Below are positions 23,087 through 34,219 of a stretch of DNA of 64,000 nt, one piece after another. The stretch is from Euonymus europaeus. Its lineage: Eukaryota > Streptophyta > Magnoliopsida > Celastrales > Celastraceae. Position 1 is the stretch's first letter. Each line of letters opens with the position of its first letter. The stretch lies in NCBI GenBank assembly GCA_963580455.1, contig OY756966.1, forward strand, positions 20,091,001 through 20,155,000, read 5' to 3'. The notes under the pieces are model-generated. The model had not been told where the DNA came from, made no database searches, and saw only the letters and a program-made list of their open reading frames with translations. The position numbers and the translations under genes are program-made.

Positions 23087-23688
23087 ATTTTTTGGCTCAT
23101 ACTAAGACACATAACACAAATAACTTACCTCATTTTGAAGTTGCCTCCTTGTCTTCATAGGAGCAGTTATTTCACCAATCACTTGATTTTGAGGATGATT
23201 GTTTCTCACACATTTAGAAGGCTCAAGAAGATCTGGAGTAGATTGCTTTGAATGATTTACACTCTCTTGTGCCGGTGTAGACTCCTGCGAGGATACATCA
23301 GTTGCTTCTATAGTTTGTGATGTACCTTCCTGTGTGGTTACACTGGAACTTTCAGAATCTTTTTCAACTCTTGTCTCCTTACCGATCTCTTGAGAAATTT
23401 CAACCTGTTCAACAACCCTTCATCACTCCTAGCATCGAACTTGCCAATGTTTTCTCTATCTCGAAGAATAAAACACTTACTTCCAAACACTTTGAAATGT
23501 TTCACCGTAGGCTTCTTTTCTTCCCAAAGTTCATAACTTGTGAGCTTTGTTCCAGGCCTTAGATGAACTCGATTTGAGATATAACAAGAAGTGTTTATTG
23601 CTTCTGACCAAAACCTTTGAGCAACATTCATTGCATGCATCATGGTTCTTGCCATTTCTTGAAGAACCCGATTCTTTCTCTCCACCAC
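23087..23688 (-). pseudogene. Sirevirus integrase C-terminal region, frameshifted
   Basis: Contains VERKNRVLQEMARTM (with the Glu of the DDE triad), SCYISNRV, YELWEEKKPTVKHFKVFG and KFDARSDEG, then loses frame near 23430. The acidic linker leading to RT can be read in another frame. Confidence 0.85.
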
Positions 23689-24329
23689 TCCATTCTGTTG
23701 TGGTGTCTTTGGAGCTGAAAATTCATGTTTAATTCCAAGGTTCCTCCAAGACTTTCAACTTGAGTAGGTCCCATAAGATCCATATGAAGCAATTCAAATG
23801 GTCTTGAGGTGTTGTCATTGTTTACCTTTTTATGTGATACCTTGGTCTGCTTACCTTTCTGACATGGACCACACTCACCCTTCTTTGAATCAATCTTAGG
23901 CATTCCTCGAACTATCTCCTTATTAGATAAAACTTTTAAGTCTTGATAGTTGAGATGACCTAGTCTTTCATGCCATAACTTATCTGAATTTGACAAATTT
24001 GACGAATTGCATGACAGATTGAATTCCGTTGGGATGGTATAACAGTTGTCTGAAGATCTCTTTCCTTTCAGAATACATGTTTGATTTTCATCATAGATCC
24101 TGCAAAACCGTTTAGTAAACAAAGCTGAGAATTTTGCATCACACAAATGACTTATACTTATCAAATTAGTTTTGAGACCTTCCACATAAAGAACATTTTT
24201 CAATACACACTCATCAGAAGCTTTGACCATACCTCTACCTTTTACCTCAACTCTACTACCATCTCCAAAAGTTACCTTACCACCATCATATGATTCGAAT
24301 GATGTAAACAAGGCTTTGTTTCCACTCAT
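23640..24329 (-). pseudogene. Sirevirus protease end and integrase N-terminus with core deletion
   Basis: Shows SRHMSGNKALF (just downstream of the protease/gag-pre site), the HHCC zinc finger (HERLGHLNYQDL ... CGPCQKGKQ) and FELLHMDLMGPTQVESLGG. It then jumps directly into the sequence preceding VERKNR in another frame. About 80 residues of the catalytic core, including the middle Asp, are missing compared with family members. Upstream, TGA at about 24356-24358 replaces Trp in the conserved (S)WYLDSGCSRHM motif. Confidence 0.85.
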
Positions 24330-24356
24330 ATGTCGAGAACAGCCACTGTCCAGATA

Positions 24357-25340
24357 TCATGAATTTGTACTGAATGCTGCAAGAGCAGTTTGTACAAACA
24401 TACACTTATGTCCAGACTTTTTAACCCATTGTTTTCTTACCTGATGCACTGGTATATGCTGTCCTTGAAATGTCTGTGTAGGCGGTTTGGTATCATGTAA
24501 CTTACCATGTAACCTAGACAGATTGTAACTTTCTTCAAGAGGATGGAACCTGTTTTGTATCATCTTACTCTTCTGCACAAAATCATTAGTCCTTCTAGAT
24601 AATATGTAAGATGCAGGCATTCCAAACAATTTATGACAGTATGGACGAATGTGACCTTTAATTCCACAATAATGACATACAGGAGTAAACTTACCTTGAT
24701 CATACCTTTGTGGATATTGCTTCTTGTATGATACTTGAGTATGAAAAGGTTGAGCAGTACGACCAAATCGATAGGCATTCTCATATTTTGACTGAGAAGT
24801 TCTACCATTTTTAGTATCTATCACATTATGCAACTTGGATTTTTGTACTTCCTTTTCCAAAGTTCGTGAGGTGGATGGAACAAATTTTATAAATCCATGA
24901 TTGCCACATTGTGCTCCCATTTGTGAACTTTCACCCTTTTGATATCCAAGCCCGAATGTCTCCTTGCTAGATCTCTCCATATCAAGAATATTTTGCAACT
25001 GATTAGAACCAGATTCAAACTTGTTAATATTAGAACAAACCTTTTTCAACATGGTCTCTCTTTTTTCTTGAGCTTCATTGAAGTAGGCAAGATCAGAGGC
25101 TACATCAGGTTTCCTCAGCGCTTCAAGTTCAGCTATCTCATCTTTGAGTTCCTTGATCTCCTTTCTAGCTTCGGATAACTCTTGAGCTAAGAGCTCTTTT
25201 TCCTTGACAACTGTATGTTTTTCCTTTTTGGCTTTGATGCATTCTTCAACCATGTCCTCATATGCAATACGTAGTCCATTCATATCAACAAGTTCATCAT
25301 CATCGTCGGAGCTTGTCACTGATTTAGTGTCAAAAGTCAC
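24357..25340 (-). pseudogene. Sirevirus gag C-terminal part / protease linker
   Basis: Coiled-coil-rich segment (KEKELLAQELSEARKEIKEL) followed by a second CCHC knuckle, CHYCGIKGHIRPYC, as in Sirevirus gag. It is out of frame with the first gag segment by one base near 25345. Confidence 0.85.
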
Positions 25341-25348
25341 TGGAAACG

Positions 25349-26332
25349 CTACTGGGCATCCTCATCTTCAGATTCAAGATCTGACTCCTCTTCAGTATCG
25401 TCACTCCATGTAGTCTGATAAGCTTTATACTTCTTTTTTCGATTTGCACATTCTTGGGCAAAGTGACCAAACCCTTTGCACTCAAAACATTGAGTGTTTT
25501 TTGAATCCTTGCTTTTCTTCTCACTTTTGAACGACGATGACTCCTCTTTCTTGAGCTCCTTGGGATTCCTGTTCTTCATGAACTTCTTGAAATTCTTAGT
25601 TAATAACAACAACTCATCAGCAGCATTATCAATCCCATCATTAAAGTAAAGAGCAACACCTTTGGATTTCTTTGATTTAAGAAAGTTTACCTCAAATGTT
25701 TGTAGAGATCCAACAAGTTCTTCTACCTTGATTAAGTCAATATCCTTACTCTCCTCAATTGCTGCCACTTTTATCATGAATCGGTCTGGTAAAGATCGAA
25801 GAATCTTGCGTATCACTTTGCTAGGTTCGAATGGTTCACCAAGAGTGAATGATGCATTGACAATATCACTTAACCTTGCATAGAAATCGTCAAATACTTC
25901 ATTCTCTTCCATCTTCAAACTTTCAAAACTAGAGGCAAGCTGTTGTAGTTTTGATCGTTTAACCAGATTTGTCCCTTCATGCGTCACTTCTAATAAATTC
26001 CAAGCATCTTTTGCTTTGTCACAATTTGATATCCTGCGAAATTCAGAAATACTCAAAGCAGAAAACAAAGCATTCATAGCTTTACTATTCCAACCTGCAC
26101 TTTCAAGATCACCTTTCGTCCATGATTCAGACGGTTTAGTAATTTTATTACCTTCGTCATCAATAGTTTCAGGTGCGGAATACCCTTTTTCTATTGATAT
26201 CCAAACACGTTCGTCAATCGACTTCAAGTAGGCTCTCATTCGTGCCTTCGAATAAGAATAGTTGGAACCATCGAATTGTGGTATATGATTATTTGATCTC
26301 GTCTCCATTGTTGGCACTCCCTCCGATACCAA
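25349..26332 (-). pseudogene. Sirevirus gag N-terminal part
   Basis: 327 codons starting right after the PBS: FDGSNYSYSKARMRAYLKSI, then the UBN2/copia gag domain (KAKDAWNLLEVTHEGT, LRSLPDRF, KVEELVGSLQTFE) and the first zinc knuckle CFECKGFGHFAQEC, ending in an acidic tail. A single-base deletion after DEDAQ shifts the frame into the next segment. Nucleocapsid/capsid precursor of the element. Confidence 0.92.
26321..26331 (-). promoter_or_regulatory. Sirevirus primer binding site
   Basis: The minus strand reads TGGTATCGGAG, two bases after the LTR end. It is one change from the standard TGGTATCAGAG complementary to initiator tRNA-Met, the usual copia primer. Confidence 0.88.
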
Positions 26333-26333
26333 T

Positions 26334-27001
26334 TGAAAATATGAAAGACCTTTGCCAATACGTTAGCCAACGCAATATGGAAACCACAAGAATCAAAATC
26401 ACAAAAACAACACCACAAAATAACGAGGAAACCCTAACTGGGAAAAACCTCGAGTCTATCAAGCGACCAACCTTTGAAGCAATCCACTATATGAGAAAAA
26501 GCTTACAACCTATCGTTACCTACGACTCGATTATACAACTCGACTCAGCGTATGCTCCAAACCAAATCTACACACCAATGAAGATTTGAAATGCTCTTGA
26601 CTCCTTCAAGAGACTTTGCTGTGGATGTAGGATCCAAGTAACCTTCAGGTAACCAAGACAGGTTACACCAGACGTGCACACCTTTGTTCCTCTTCTTCCT
26701 CAACAGGATCAATCTTGAGAAGGATGAACGAACAGCAATCAATCACTCAACACTCATTCTCACTTGTGAAGTACATGACACGTTCACAAATCACTCAAGG
26801 AGAATGAAACAAAAGATAACACGAAGCTTCTCACAAAACAAAAATAACTCTCACAATCATAAACTCTCTCAAAGCTTCGATACTTCTCTCAATGGAATGT
26901 CTCTGTATATATAGGCGTCCAGCTCCCATCTGGATATAGACGGCAGATAATGACGATCTTCAGATAATGACCCCTGCAAAAGATTTAAGATAAAATAAAC
27001 A
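26334..27001 (-). repeat. Sirevirus 5' LTR, shortened (668 bp)
   Basis: Close match to 5136-5752, but it ends AAACA immediately before the TSD GAGAG, whereas the partner LTR continues another 460 bp to CCTAACA. Both possible ends carry AACA, so an AACA-mediated deletion is the simplest explanation. Confidence 0.85.
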
Positions 27002-27136
27002 GAGAGATACAGAAGAAAGGAGGGAAGAAGAGAGGAGAAAATAAAGGGAGATTGGTGGAAATTTGACTTGGATTTTGAAGGTTCATGAGTGGTTAAACAA
27101 GATACATCATTATTCTACAAAAATTTCAAGATTGAC

Positions 27137-28381
27137 GTAAGTTTTGCTTGATTTGAGAAACTGGGTTTTGGAGGAATTTTTATGGAATTTTTGAAGAGAT
27201 GAAATTTATGATTAAGTAGGCTTGATTAGAACTTGAGTATGTTTATATATGTAGGTTTTATTATTGATTTGAGAATTTCAAGGTTGGTGGCAAAGATTCA
27301 AGGCTTGGTAATTTTGGAGAGAGAAAGCTAAGGGTTTGGTTGATGCTTCAAATTATTTGTATTGTTAAGTTGGGTATGTTTAGTAAAGTTTAATTATGAT
27401 GGAAATAACTAGATTCTTGAGTAGATTGGAGTTGTGAACTCGGTTGGGCGTAGTCAAGGATTGAAAATCCTTGTATTGGAAAACGGTAAGGCTCTTTAAT
27501 TTTTTCTTTGAGTAATTAGTTATTGGTACATTGAATTAAGGTTATCACAATTATGAAATAAGTTTGGGTTTTGTCAAATTGATAGGTCGAGGAAAAGCCA
27601 AAACCATAAGGTTGGGTTATTGATTTTTCTACTTTTGCTTGGATTCGAGGTAGCGGATTCTAGCCCAATCTTTCAATTCTTTCTTATTATCTAAAAATAC
27701 GTCATTTAATCTTCATTATTAGTTATATTTGTGTTTTTTTTCTATTTGCTCCCTAGGGAAAAACGAACCTAGGATTATTCTCGAATTTTCCTAAAATGTT
27801 AGTTTGCATTCCCGATTGATTGCTTGGTCTTATATCAAGCATGTACTGTTCTTATTCATGCATCATGGCTAGTTAAATATATAACTAGGATTCGTTTATT
27901 ACTATATTAAATTCATGGCATGACATTGTTGCATTAGAGCCACATGGAAGTGCGAGTATGGATTCGTGACTTCCGTAGGTTGTGTGAACGTCATATGAGA
28001 GGAGGGTTGTGGAACCTCGGTTTGATTGCAATCAAATGACTCCCATATGAGGCAACATACTGAGATTTCGAGGAATTGGTTCAAGGAATCCGAGTCAGTA
28101 TGGACAAGGCTGGTGTCTTGTAAGCGGTGTGTTTTCCTTATTGAGTCGTATGGTGGCAGTGTTCACCGATAACGATGTATAGGGATGGATGCAGAGGCGT
28201 CGTCCCATTGGGACTCACTGTAGGAAACGAGACCACGGTTTGATGAGTGTTTGATATGATTGTTCATAGCCTTTGGCATGTTGCTGCATTGACTTACCTT
28301 TTAATTCAGCTATTATATTTCGTTATCCTTTTTGCCCCTACTGAGCCATTGCTCACCCTTTACTTTCTTTCTTCCACACAG
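27137..28381 (+). promoter_or_regulatory. Intron-like segment in solo LTR 'a'
   Basis: Donor GTAAGT (27137) follows a GA-rich leader. The acceptor CACAG|G (28380-28381) follows a pyrimidine tract and the inverted repeat TGAGC-CATT-GCTCA. Copies b and e have the same layout with intervals of 1238 and 1144 bp. This is inferred from sequence; splicing is not proven. Confidence 0.45.
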
Positions 28382-28957
28382 GCGAGACTGGTACGGATAC
28401 CGGCACTACGAATCTGTAGGAGGTGGGATGACATAGTGCCACCTGGAGACACTAGGATGGGGTTAGGTTAAAGAATTAACTTTCTTTAATTTGTTTGGTA
28501 TTATATATGCGGATTGATGACTATGTTTGTTTATTATCTTTGTGAACACCTTGACGGTGTGTGAATGGTATGGTTAGGAGGGTGTCTTGTGATAGGACTC
28601 CTGTACCTAGATGTGAACTTTATGGTTTATAATGCATGTTGATACATGTATGACCATTATGTTTTATTATGTATTGCGGATGCATGCTATAGATGGTCTG
28701 AGGCCTTGTCTAGGATTGTGCTTGCTTGTGATGTGATGGCCGGAGGCCTTATATGATTGTTGAGTATGTGCTGCGCATTTCAGGTGGGCATTCTCCGATA
28801 TATGAGGAGATGCTGCCGAATTTTTGATAGAAATTTATGGATTCTAGTTGAAGAAATTAAGATTAAATCTTTTGTGATATTGTGGAGGATTAATTTCTTA
28901 TAGATATTGGATTAGGTTTAAACAGTAGCGCCTCCCGGGTCGAGGCGTTACAGGGAA

Positions 28958-29138
28958 TGGGACTTCCACCCTTCTAAATTTCTTGCAGAAAGTGCCTGGC
29001 TTACACAATGTGTGAATCACTTCATCCATGATAGTGTCAGACTCTAGCATGGCAGAGAAATCATCATTGACAATATCTGGAAGATTGTAAACAACATTGA
29101 TGGTTTTGCTATCAAATGAGACCAATATAATACCCAAC

Positions 29139-29174
<36 letters not shown>

Positions 29175-29447
29175 TCATATCCTACCACCGCATTAGCATA
29201 AAATTCTCTTACCACTGGAACAACTGCAGGTTTTGGCTGTGCAACAAAATTCTTCCAACCCCAATTAGCAATAATTCTTGCAAAGCTGGGCTCTACCATA
29301 AAAGAAGCTTGAAAACCCCTCTCTGGAATAATCTTTCACCCCTTTACTGATTCTCGATATCTTTCAAATGCTTCCTGATAGATAAAGCGATTTAAATCAG
29401 ACATTTGAGGGGACTACTTGCATTTTATTTTGGAAGCCATAAAGATG
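28958..29447 (-). pseudogene. Env-like / putative plant transposon protein, N-terminal half (split gene)
   Basis: Minus-strand reading from Met at about 29447 shows FIYQEAFERYRESVKG, ERGFQASFMVEPSF, KPAVVPVVREFYANAVV and INVVYNLPDIVND, typical of the putative plant transposon protein domain of Athila-type env-like ORFs. Two stops lie near the start, and an AT/GT microsatellite (29139-29174) has expanded inside the domain. The ORF is cut at 28957 by solo LTR 'a' and resumes at 4761. Confidence 0.75.
29139..29174. repeat. (AT)n(GT)n microsatellite
   Basis: Alternating AT then GT dinucleotides inside the decayed env-like ORF, where they read as His/Thr and Ile/Tyr repeats. Confidence 0.95.
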
Positions 29448-30459
29448 AGCACAACTGAAGCAATTCAAAATCAACCAGTAAAGTGGGAGAAGATTGCGAC
29501 TGTGAAGGATTTTGGACAAGGTATTCTAGCGGTGTAAGGGAAAGAAAAACTTGGCAGATGGCTTGCTAATAAAGTTGAGTTGGCAGTGGAGATGTGCGAC
29601 TCAGAGAGCAAGAAAAAAAAGTTGGCTAAAAGAGACAAACACCTTTAAAGAAGTGTTGAATAAAAATGTCATGAAAGAGAGAGAAGGGAAAAAAAAGTAG
29701 GGATGCACGCTTGAGCAGGTGAAAGAGATGGTGAAGAAATGTGGCTCAAGGTGGCAGAAGAGACGAAAAATCATTAAAGAATAGTTGAAAAATTGACAAG
29801 AAAAGGTAACGAGGGAGGAAGGCCAAAATGCACTTCTGAGCTAGTGAGAAAGATGGTGAGTGGCTACGAAATAACTCATTTAGCAACTAAAAGATCCACA
29901 AACAAGAAAATAACTCATTTAACAACAGAAATTGTCTTTACATGATCAACATCGTAAACTGCAATTATCTACTCCCCAACCATGCTCATTATTGATGATA
30001 TCAGTTCAAGACATTTGATCTATATTAAAACCGTCGGCCCTAACCTCACGGTCATTGCACACTACCCTCACCATTGCAACCCTCAAAGCAATTATGCATG
30101 ATAATAAGTTAAAACATGCCACCATTATCAACCAGCATGTGACCTCATAACAAAAATAATTATTGCACTCTCCACTTGTATGAGAACAACATACTCCTTC
30201 CTGAATTTCTTCCATAATCTGTTTGGTTTCCCCTATGACCATGCACTAAAGGAAAAAAAAAATCTTGGACTTCTTTTTTATAAAATATTTTTATCTTAGA
30301 AAAAGGAAACTGCAAGTCCTTACATGGTGCACTTGTCATTTTCTGAGTCATTTGACAGACATTCTCTTCTTTCACTGTACATGAGGATTCAAATCTAACA
30401 TGACTATCAGGATGGCAAAAATATCTGCAATTTGAGCTTTGAATTCATCAACGACACTT
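29448..30459. other. Decayed retroelement sequence, no gene assigned
   Basis: About 1 kb between the env-like ORF start and solo LTR 'b'. Short minus-strand frames exist (for example around 30160-30420, with CRYFCHPDSH), but none matches a family I can name. Confidence 0.4.
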
Positions 30460-32736
30460 TGTAACGCCCCGACACAGGAGGCACTACTGTTTAAACCTAA
30501 TTCAATATCTTTAAGATATTAAACCTCCCTAATATCACAAAAGATTTAATCTTAATTTCTCCAAATAGATTCCATAAATTTCTCCCGAAATTTCGGCAGC
30601 ATCTCCTCGTATATTGGAGAATGCCCACCTAAAATACGTAGCACATACTCAACAACTATATAAGGCCTCCAGCCATCACATCACAAGCAACCACAATCCT
30701 AGGCAAGGCCTTAGGCCATCTACAGCATGCATCCGCAATACATAATAAAACATAACCATCATACATGTATCAACATGCAATATAACCATAAGGTTTACAT
30801 CCAGGTACAAGAGTCCTATCCGTACCATCCACACACCTCAAGGTGTTCACAAATGTAACCAACATACACAATCGTCAATTCGCATATATAATGTCAAACA
30901 TAATAAAGAAAGTTAATTCTTTATTCTAACCCCATCCTAGTGTCTCCAGGTGGCACCATGTCATCCCACCTCCTATAGATCTGCAGTGCCGGTATCCGTA
31001 CCAGTCTCGCCTGTGTGAAAAGAAAAGAGAGTAAAGGGTGAGCAATGGCTCAGTAGGGGCAAAGAGGTTAACAAATATAATAGCTGAATTAAAAAGGTAG
31101 GTCAATGCAGCAACATGTCAAAGACCATGAACCACCATAACAAACACTCATCAAACTGTGGTCTCGTTTCCTGCCGTGAGTCCCAATGGGGCGACGCCTT
31201 GGCATCCATCCCCACACATCGATATCGGTGAACACTGCCACCATACGACTCAATAAGGAAACCATGACCAATTACAAGACACCAGCCTTGTCCATACTGA
31301 CTCGGGTTCCCTGAACCGATTCCTCAGAATCTCAGTATGTTGCCTCATATAGGAGTCATTCAATTGCAACCAAGCCGAAGTTCCGCAACTCTCCTCTCAT
31401 ATGACGTTCACACAACCTACGGAAGTCACGAATCCATACTCGCACTTCCATGTGGCTCTAATGCAACAATGTCATGCCATGAATTTAATATAGCAATAAA
31501 CGAATCCTAGTTATATATTTAACTAGCCATGATGCATGAATAAGAACCGTACATGCTTGATATAAGACCAAGCAATCAATCGGGAATGCAAACTAACATT
31601 TTAGGAAAATTCGAGAATAATCCTAGGTTCATTTTTCCCTAGGGAGCAAATAGGGAAAAACACAAATATGAATAACAATGAAGATTTAATAATGCATTTT
31701 TTTAGATAATAAGAAATAATCGAAAGATTATGCTAGAATCCCCTACCTCGAATCCAAGCAATAGTAGAAAAAATCAATAACACAACCTTATGGTTTCGGC
31801 TTTTCCTCAACCTATCAATTTCGCAAAACCCAAACTTATTTCATAATTCTCATAACCTTAATTCAATGTACCAATAACTAATTACTCAAAGTAAATTAAA
31901 GAAATCTCACCTTTTTTCAATACAAGGATTTTCAATCCTTGACTATGCCCAACCGAGTTCACAACTCCAATCTACCCAAGAATCTAGTAATTTCCATCAT
32001 AATTAAACTTTACTAAACATACCGAACTTAATTTAAAACTTCAACCAAACCCTTACCTCTCTCTCCTCAAAATTTCCAAGCCTTGAATCTTTGCCTCCAA
32101 CCTTGAAATTCCCAAATCAATACTAAAACCCACACATATAAACATAATCAAATCCTAATCAAGCCTACTTAATCATAAATTTCATCTCTTCAAAGATTCC
32201 ATAAAAATTTCACAAAAACCTAGTTTCTCAAATCAAACAAAAACTTACCTCAATCTTAAAATTTTTGTTGAATAATGATGTATCTTGTTTAACCACTCAT
32301 GAACCTTCAAAATCCAAGCCAAATCTCCACCAATCTCCCTCTATTTTCTATCTTTTCTCCTCTCTTCTTACCTCCCTTCTTCCGTCTCTCTGTCGCGCTG
32401 GTCACTCTCTCCCTCGGCCAAATTTTGAAACAAATGCTAGCACAATTTGTTGACTTTAATTAAACTAATTTTTTTTAATGGCCAATTGGCCTTTTACGTG
32501 GCCACTTTCGGTGGCCCAAAACATGGCCACCGAAAGTGGCCTTATATATATATATAATATTATATATAAATATATATATGTAATTTATTTATTTTTATTA
32601 AATTTCATCTTTCTAATGGGTAATTCATCCCTAATCAAAATTTTCCAATCATTACATGGTATTTTAAAACCCAAACTTTCAATTTTTTTTATTAGTATTA
32701 TTATTACTTTTGGCATTTTTGGGTTAGGGTATTACA
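30460..32736 (-). mobile_element. Solo LTR 'b', 2277 bp, inverted relative to 'a'
   Basis: Starts TGTAACGCCCCGACAC and ends GGGTTAGGGTATTACA, with CACTT duplicated at 30455-30459 and 32737-32741. Reverse-complemented, it aligns with solo LTR 'a' over essentially its whole length, including both ends. Donor GTAAGT (32248) and acceptor CACAG|G (31011) occur at the equivalent places. No internal genes. Confidence 0.92.
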
Positions 32737-32741
32737 CACTT

Positions 32742-33063
32742 CCTATTATTTTATTTTTAAAATTTTTTAAAATTTTATTGGTGCTACTTAGTTTTCCCCC
32801 TCCCTTTCTTTTGTATTATATGCGTTAGTCCCATGACAAAAATTTGGACTATATTTTGAGAATTTGAGCCATGAATGACTTTAATTTTATGGATATGGTC
32901 AGACATAATCACACTTTGAATTTATGAAGAAAAAGAAAGAAAATATGAAATCAAAATAATCCCTGGACAAAATTCGAGTATTACAAGAACCATTGGTGTT
33001 TTTGCCTCACCTTGAATTTTGCTTTTGTGTATATTGAGTAGTAATAGAGGAATCTGCTACTAT
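32742..33063. other. AT-rich spacer
   Basis: Nothing recognisable; flanks solo LTR 'b' and the copia gag remnant. Confidence 0.4.
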
Positions 33064-33675
33064 TCAAGTGAGACTAGTTTCATAATCACGAAGCTTGTCA
33101 ACTAGTTTATCAAAGGATATTGGAGTCTCTCGTGCACGAAAGGCCGCTTTGATTTCTTTGTAGTCATTTGTAAGACCATTAAGGGTATGAACAACTATTT
33201 CACCTTCACTCAATTTGTGGCCAATCAATGATAGTCTTAACTGATTGCATGAATTTATAGATACTTTTACCTTCCTGACGGACTTTGGTAAGGTAATCAA
33301 TGAGTCTTACCATGGGAGTGTTTCATTTGTGAGCATAGACAGTTTGCAGAGTGTCGCACGCTTCTTTCACAGTTTGGCTTTGAGATATCGGAGGTCTAAT
33401 AAGTCCTTGAACTGTAGTTTGGATGGCAAGCAGTACGACGAGGGTCATTATCGGGTGGGCAGTCATGAGTGTCATCCACATAATGCATAAGGTCATAACC
33501 TTGGAGGAGATTTTTCATCTGAGAATGCCACATTGAGTAGTTGGGGCCTTTATGTTTTTTGAGGAATAAGGGAGGCTGGGTTAAGAGAAATGACTTGAGA
33601 GACTTGAGATATAGATGGAGTAGAGGAATTTTCTTTCTTGATAGATGTGACTATGACATCAATAGTGGCAGCCAT
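33064..33675 (-). pseudogene. Ty1/copia gag remnant
   Basis: From ATG at 33675: a Ser/Thr-rich start, GPNYSMWHSQMKNLLQGYDL (copia gag N-terminal motif), and later KLSEGEIVVHTLNGLTNDYK and RARETPISFDKLVDKL (UBN2-type gag). Frameshifts and at least two stops separate the parts, and nothing downstream of gag remains. A PBS-like sequence lies just upstream (33739-33727). Confidence 0.82.
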
Positions 33676-33726
33676 TGTTGTATTTTGAAGAAACAAAGAA
33701 GAAGAGAAGAACCAAAAAGAGCTTCG

Positions 33727-33739
33727 GGCTTCAATACCA
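33727..33739 (-). promoter_or_regulatory. Copia primer binding site remnant and adjacent LTR edge
   Basis: The minus strand reads TGGTATTGAAGCC, a decayed form of TGGTATCAGAGCC. Sequence from about 33742 to 34010 (with a TATATATA stretch near 33800) is probably the associated 5' LTR. Confidence 0.6.
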
Positions 33740-34219
33740 ATATAAAGTTTAAGATACTGTGAATTGTATTGTATTGATTTGTGAACACGTACAAGTTTGT
33801 ATATATAGATACAGTGCTTAGCCTCTTGTCATGGTTTACAACATTAATTACATGATATACATGGCTATAATTATGAGATATGACTGAGGAGATTTAAGCA
33901 TGATAAGAGCCCTCTGTAATCACAGGATCATTCATGGTTGATTGCTTGGGCTTGATACTTAGGATAGATGTTTGATTTACCATGATTGGTGGAGAGATTG
34001 AAGGCTTTGCCTTATCATAGTGATGGGTTTGGTTGATAAGAGTTGAGGGATGTGAAGAAGAGTTATGGTAGAGATGTGAAGGTGATAAGGAGTTTTTAGA
34101 GGGTTTTTGGAGAGGGAGAAAAAATGAGAACTCAAACTTCTTTCTTTTCTCTCTTTTTCCTTGACAAAGAACTTTCTTTTTTCTTTGAGAGAGGGGTATA
34201 TATAGAGTAAGAAATGGGA

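Larger units (their letters stand above)
5136..27001 (-). mobile_element. Sirevirus (Ty1/copia) retrotransposon with nested insertions
   Basis: TG...CA-bounded element with TSD GAGAG at 5131-5135 and 27002-27006. Removing the nested CACTA and solo LTR leaves about 9.3 kb, normal for a Sirevirus. Minus-strand order is 5' LTR (27001-26334), PBS, gag with two CCHC knuckles, protease/integrase remnants, RT, RNase H, env-like ORF, multiple polypurine tracts, 3' LTR (16327-16287 plus 6172-5136). Copia gene order (integrase before RT), the env-like ORF and the repeated PPTs identify the Sirevirus lineage. Frameshifts, stops and an integrase deletion make it dead. Confidence 0.92.
4767..28952 (+). 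mobile_element. Solo LTR 'a' (2.3 kb without its nested insert)
   Basis: Begins TGTAATACCCTGACCC and ends GGCGTTACA, flanked by the 5-bp duplication GGGAA (4762-4766 and 28953-28957). The element proper is 4767-5135 plus 27007-28952, about 2315 bp. The rest is the Sirevirus nest inserted with TSD GAGAG. No internal coding region belongs to it, so it is best read as a solo LTR left by recombination. It aligns with the opposite-strand copy at 30460-32736 and, more weakly, with copies at 36.6-38.9, 47.4-50.4 and 58.1-60.2 kb. The plus strand carries splice-like signals (donor 27137, acceptor 28381). Confidence 0.9.

Noticed and set aside
4762..28957. Solo LTRs 'a' and 'b' as the two LTRs of one retrotransposon
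   Set aside because: They are in opposite orientation and each has its own, different target-site duplication (GGGAA and CACTT).
29139..29174. His/Thr and Ile/Tyr repeat as a protein feature
   Set aside because: It is the translation of an AT/GT microsatellite in a dead ORF.
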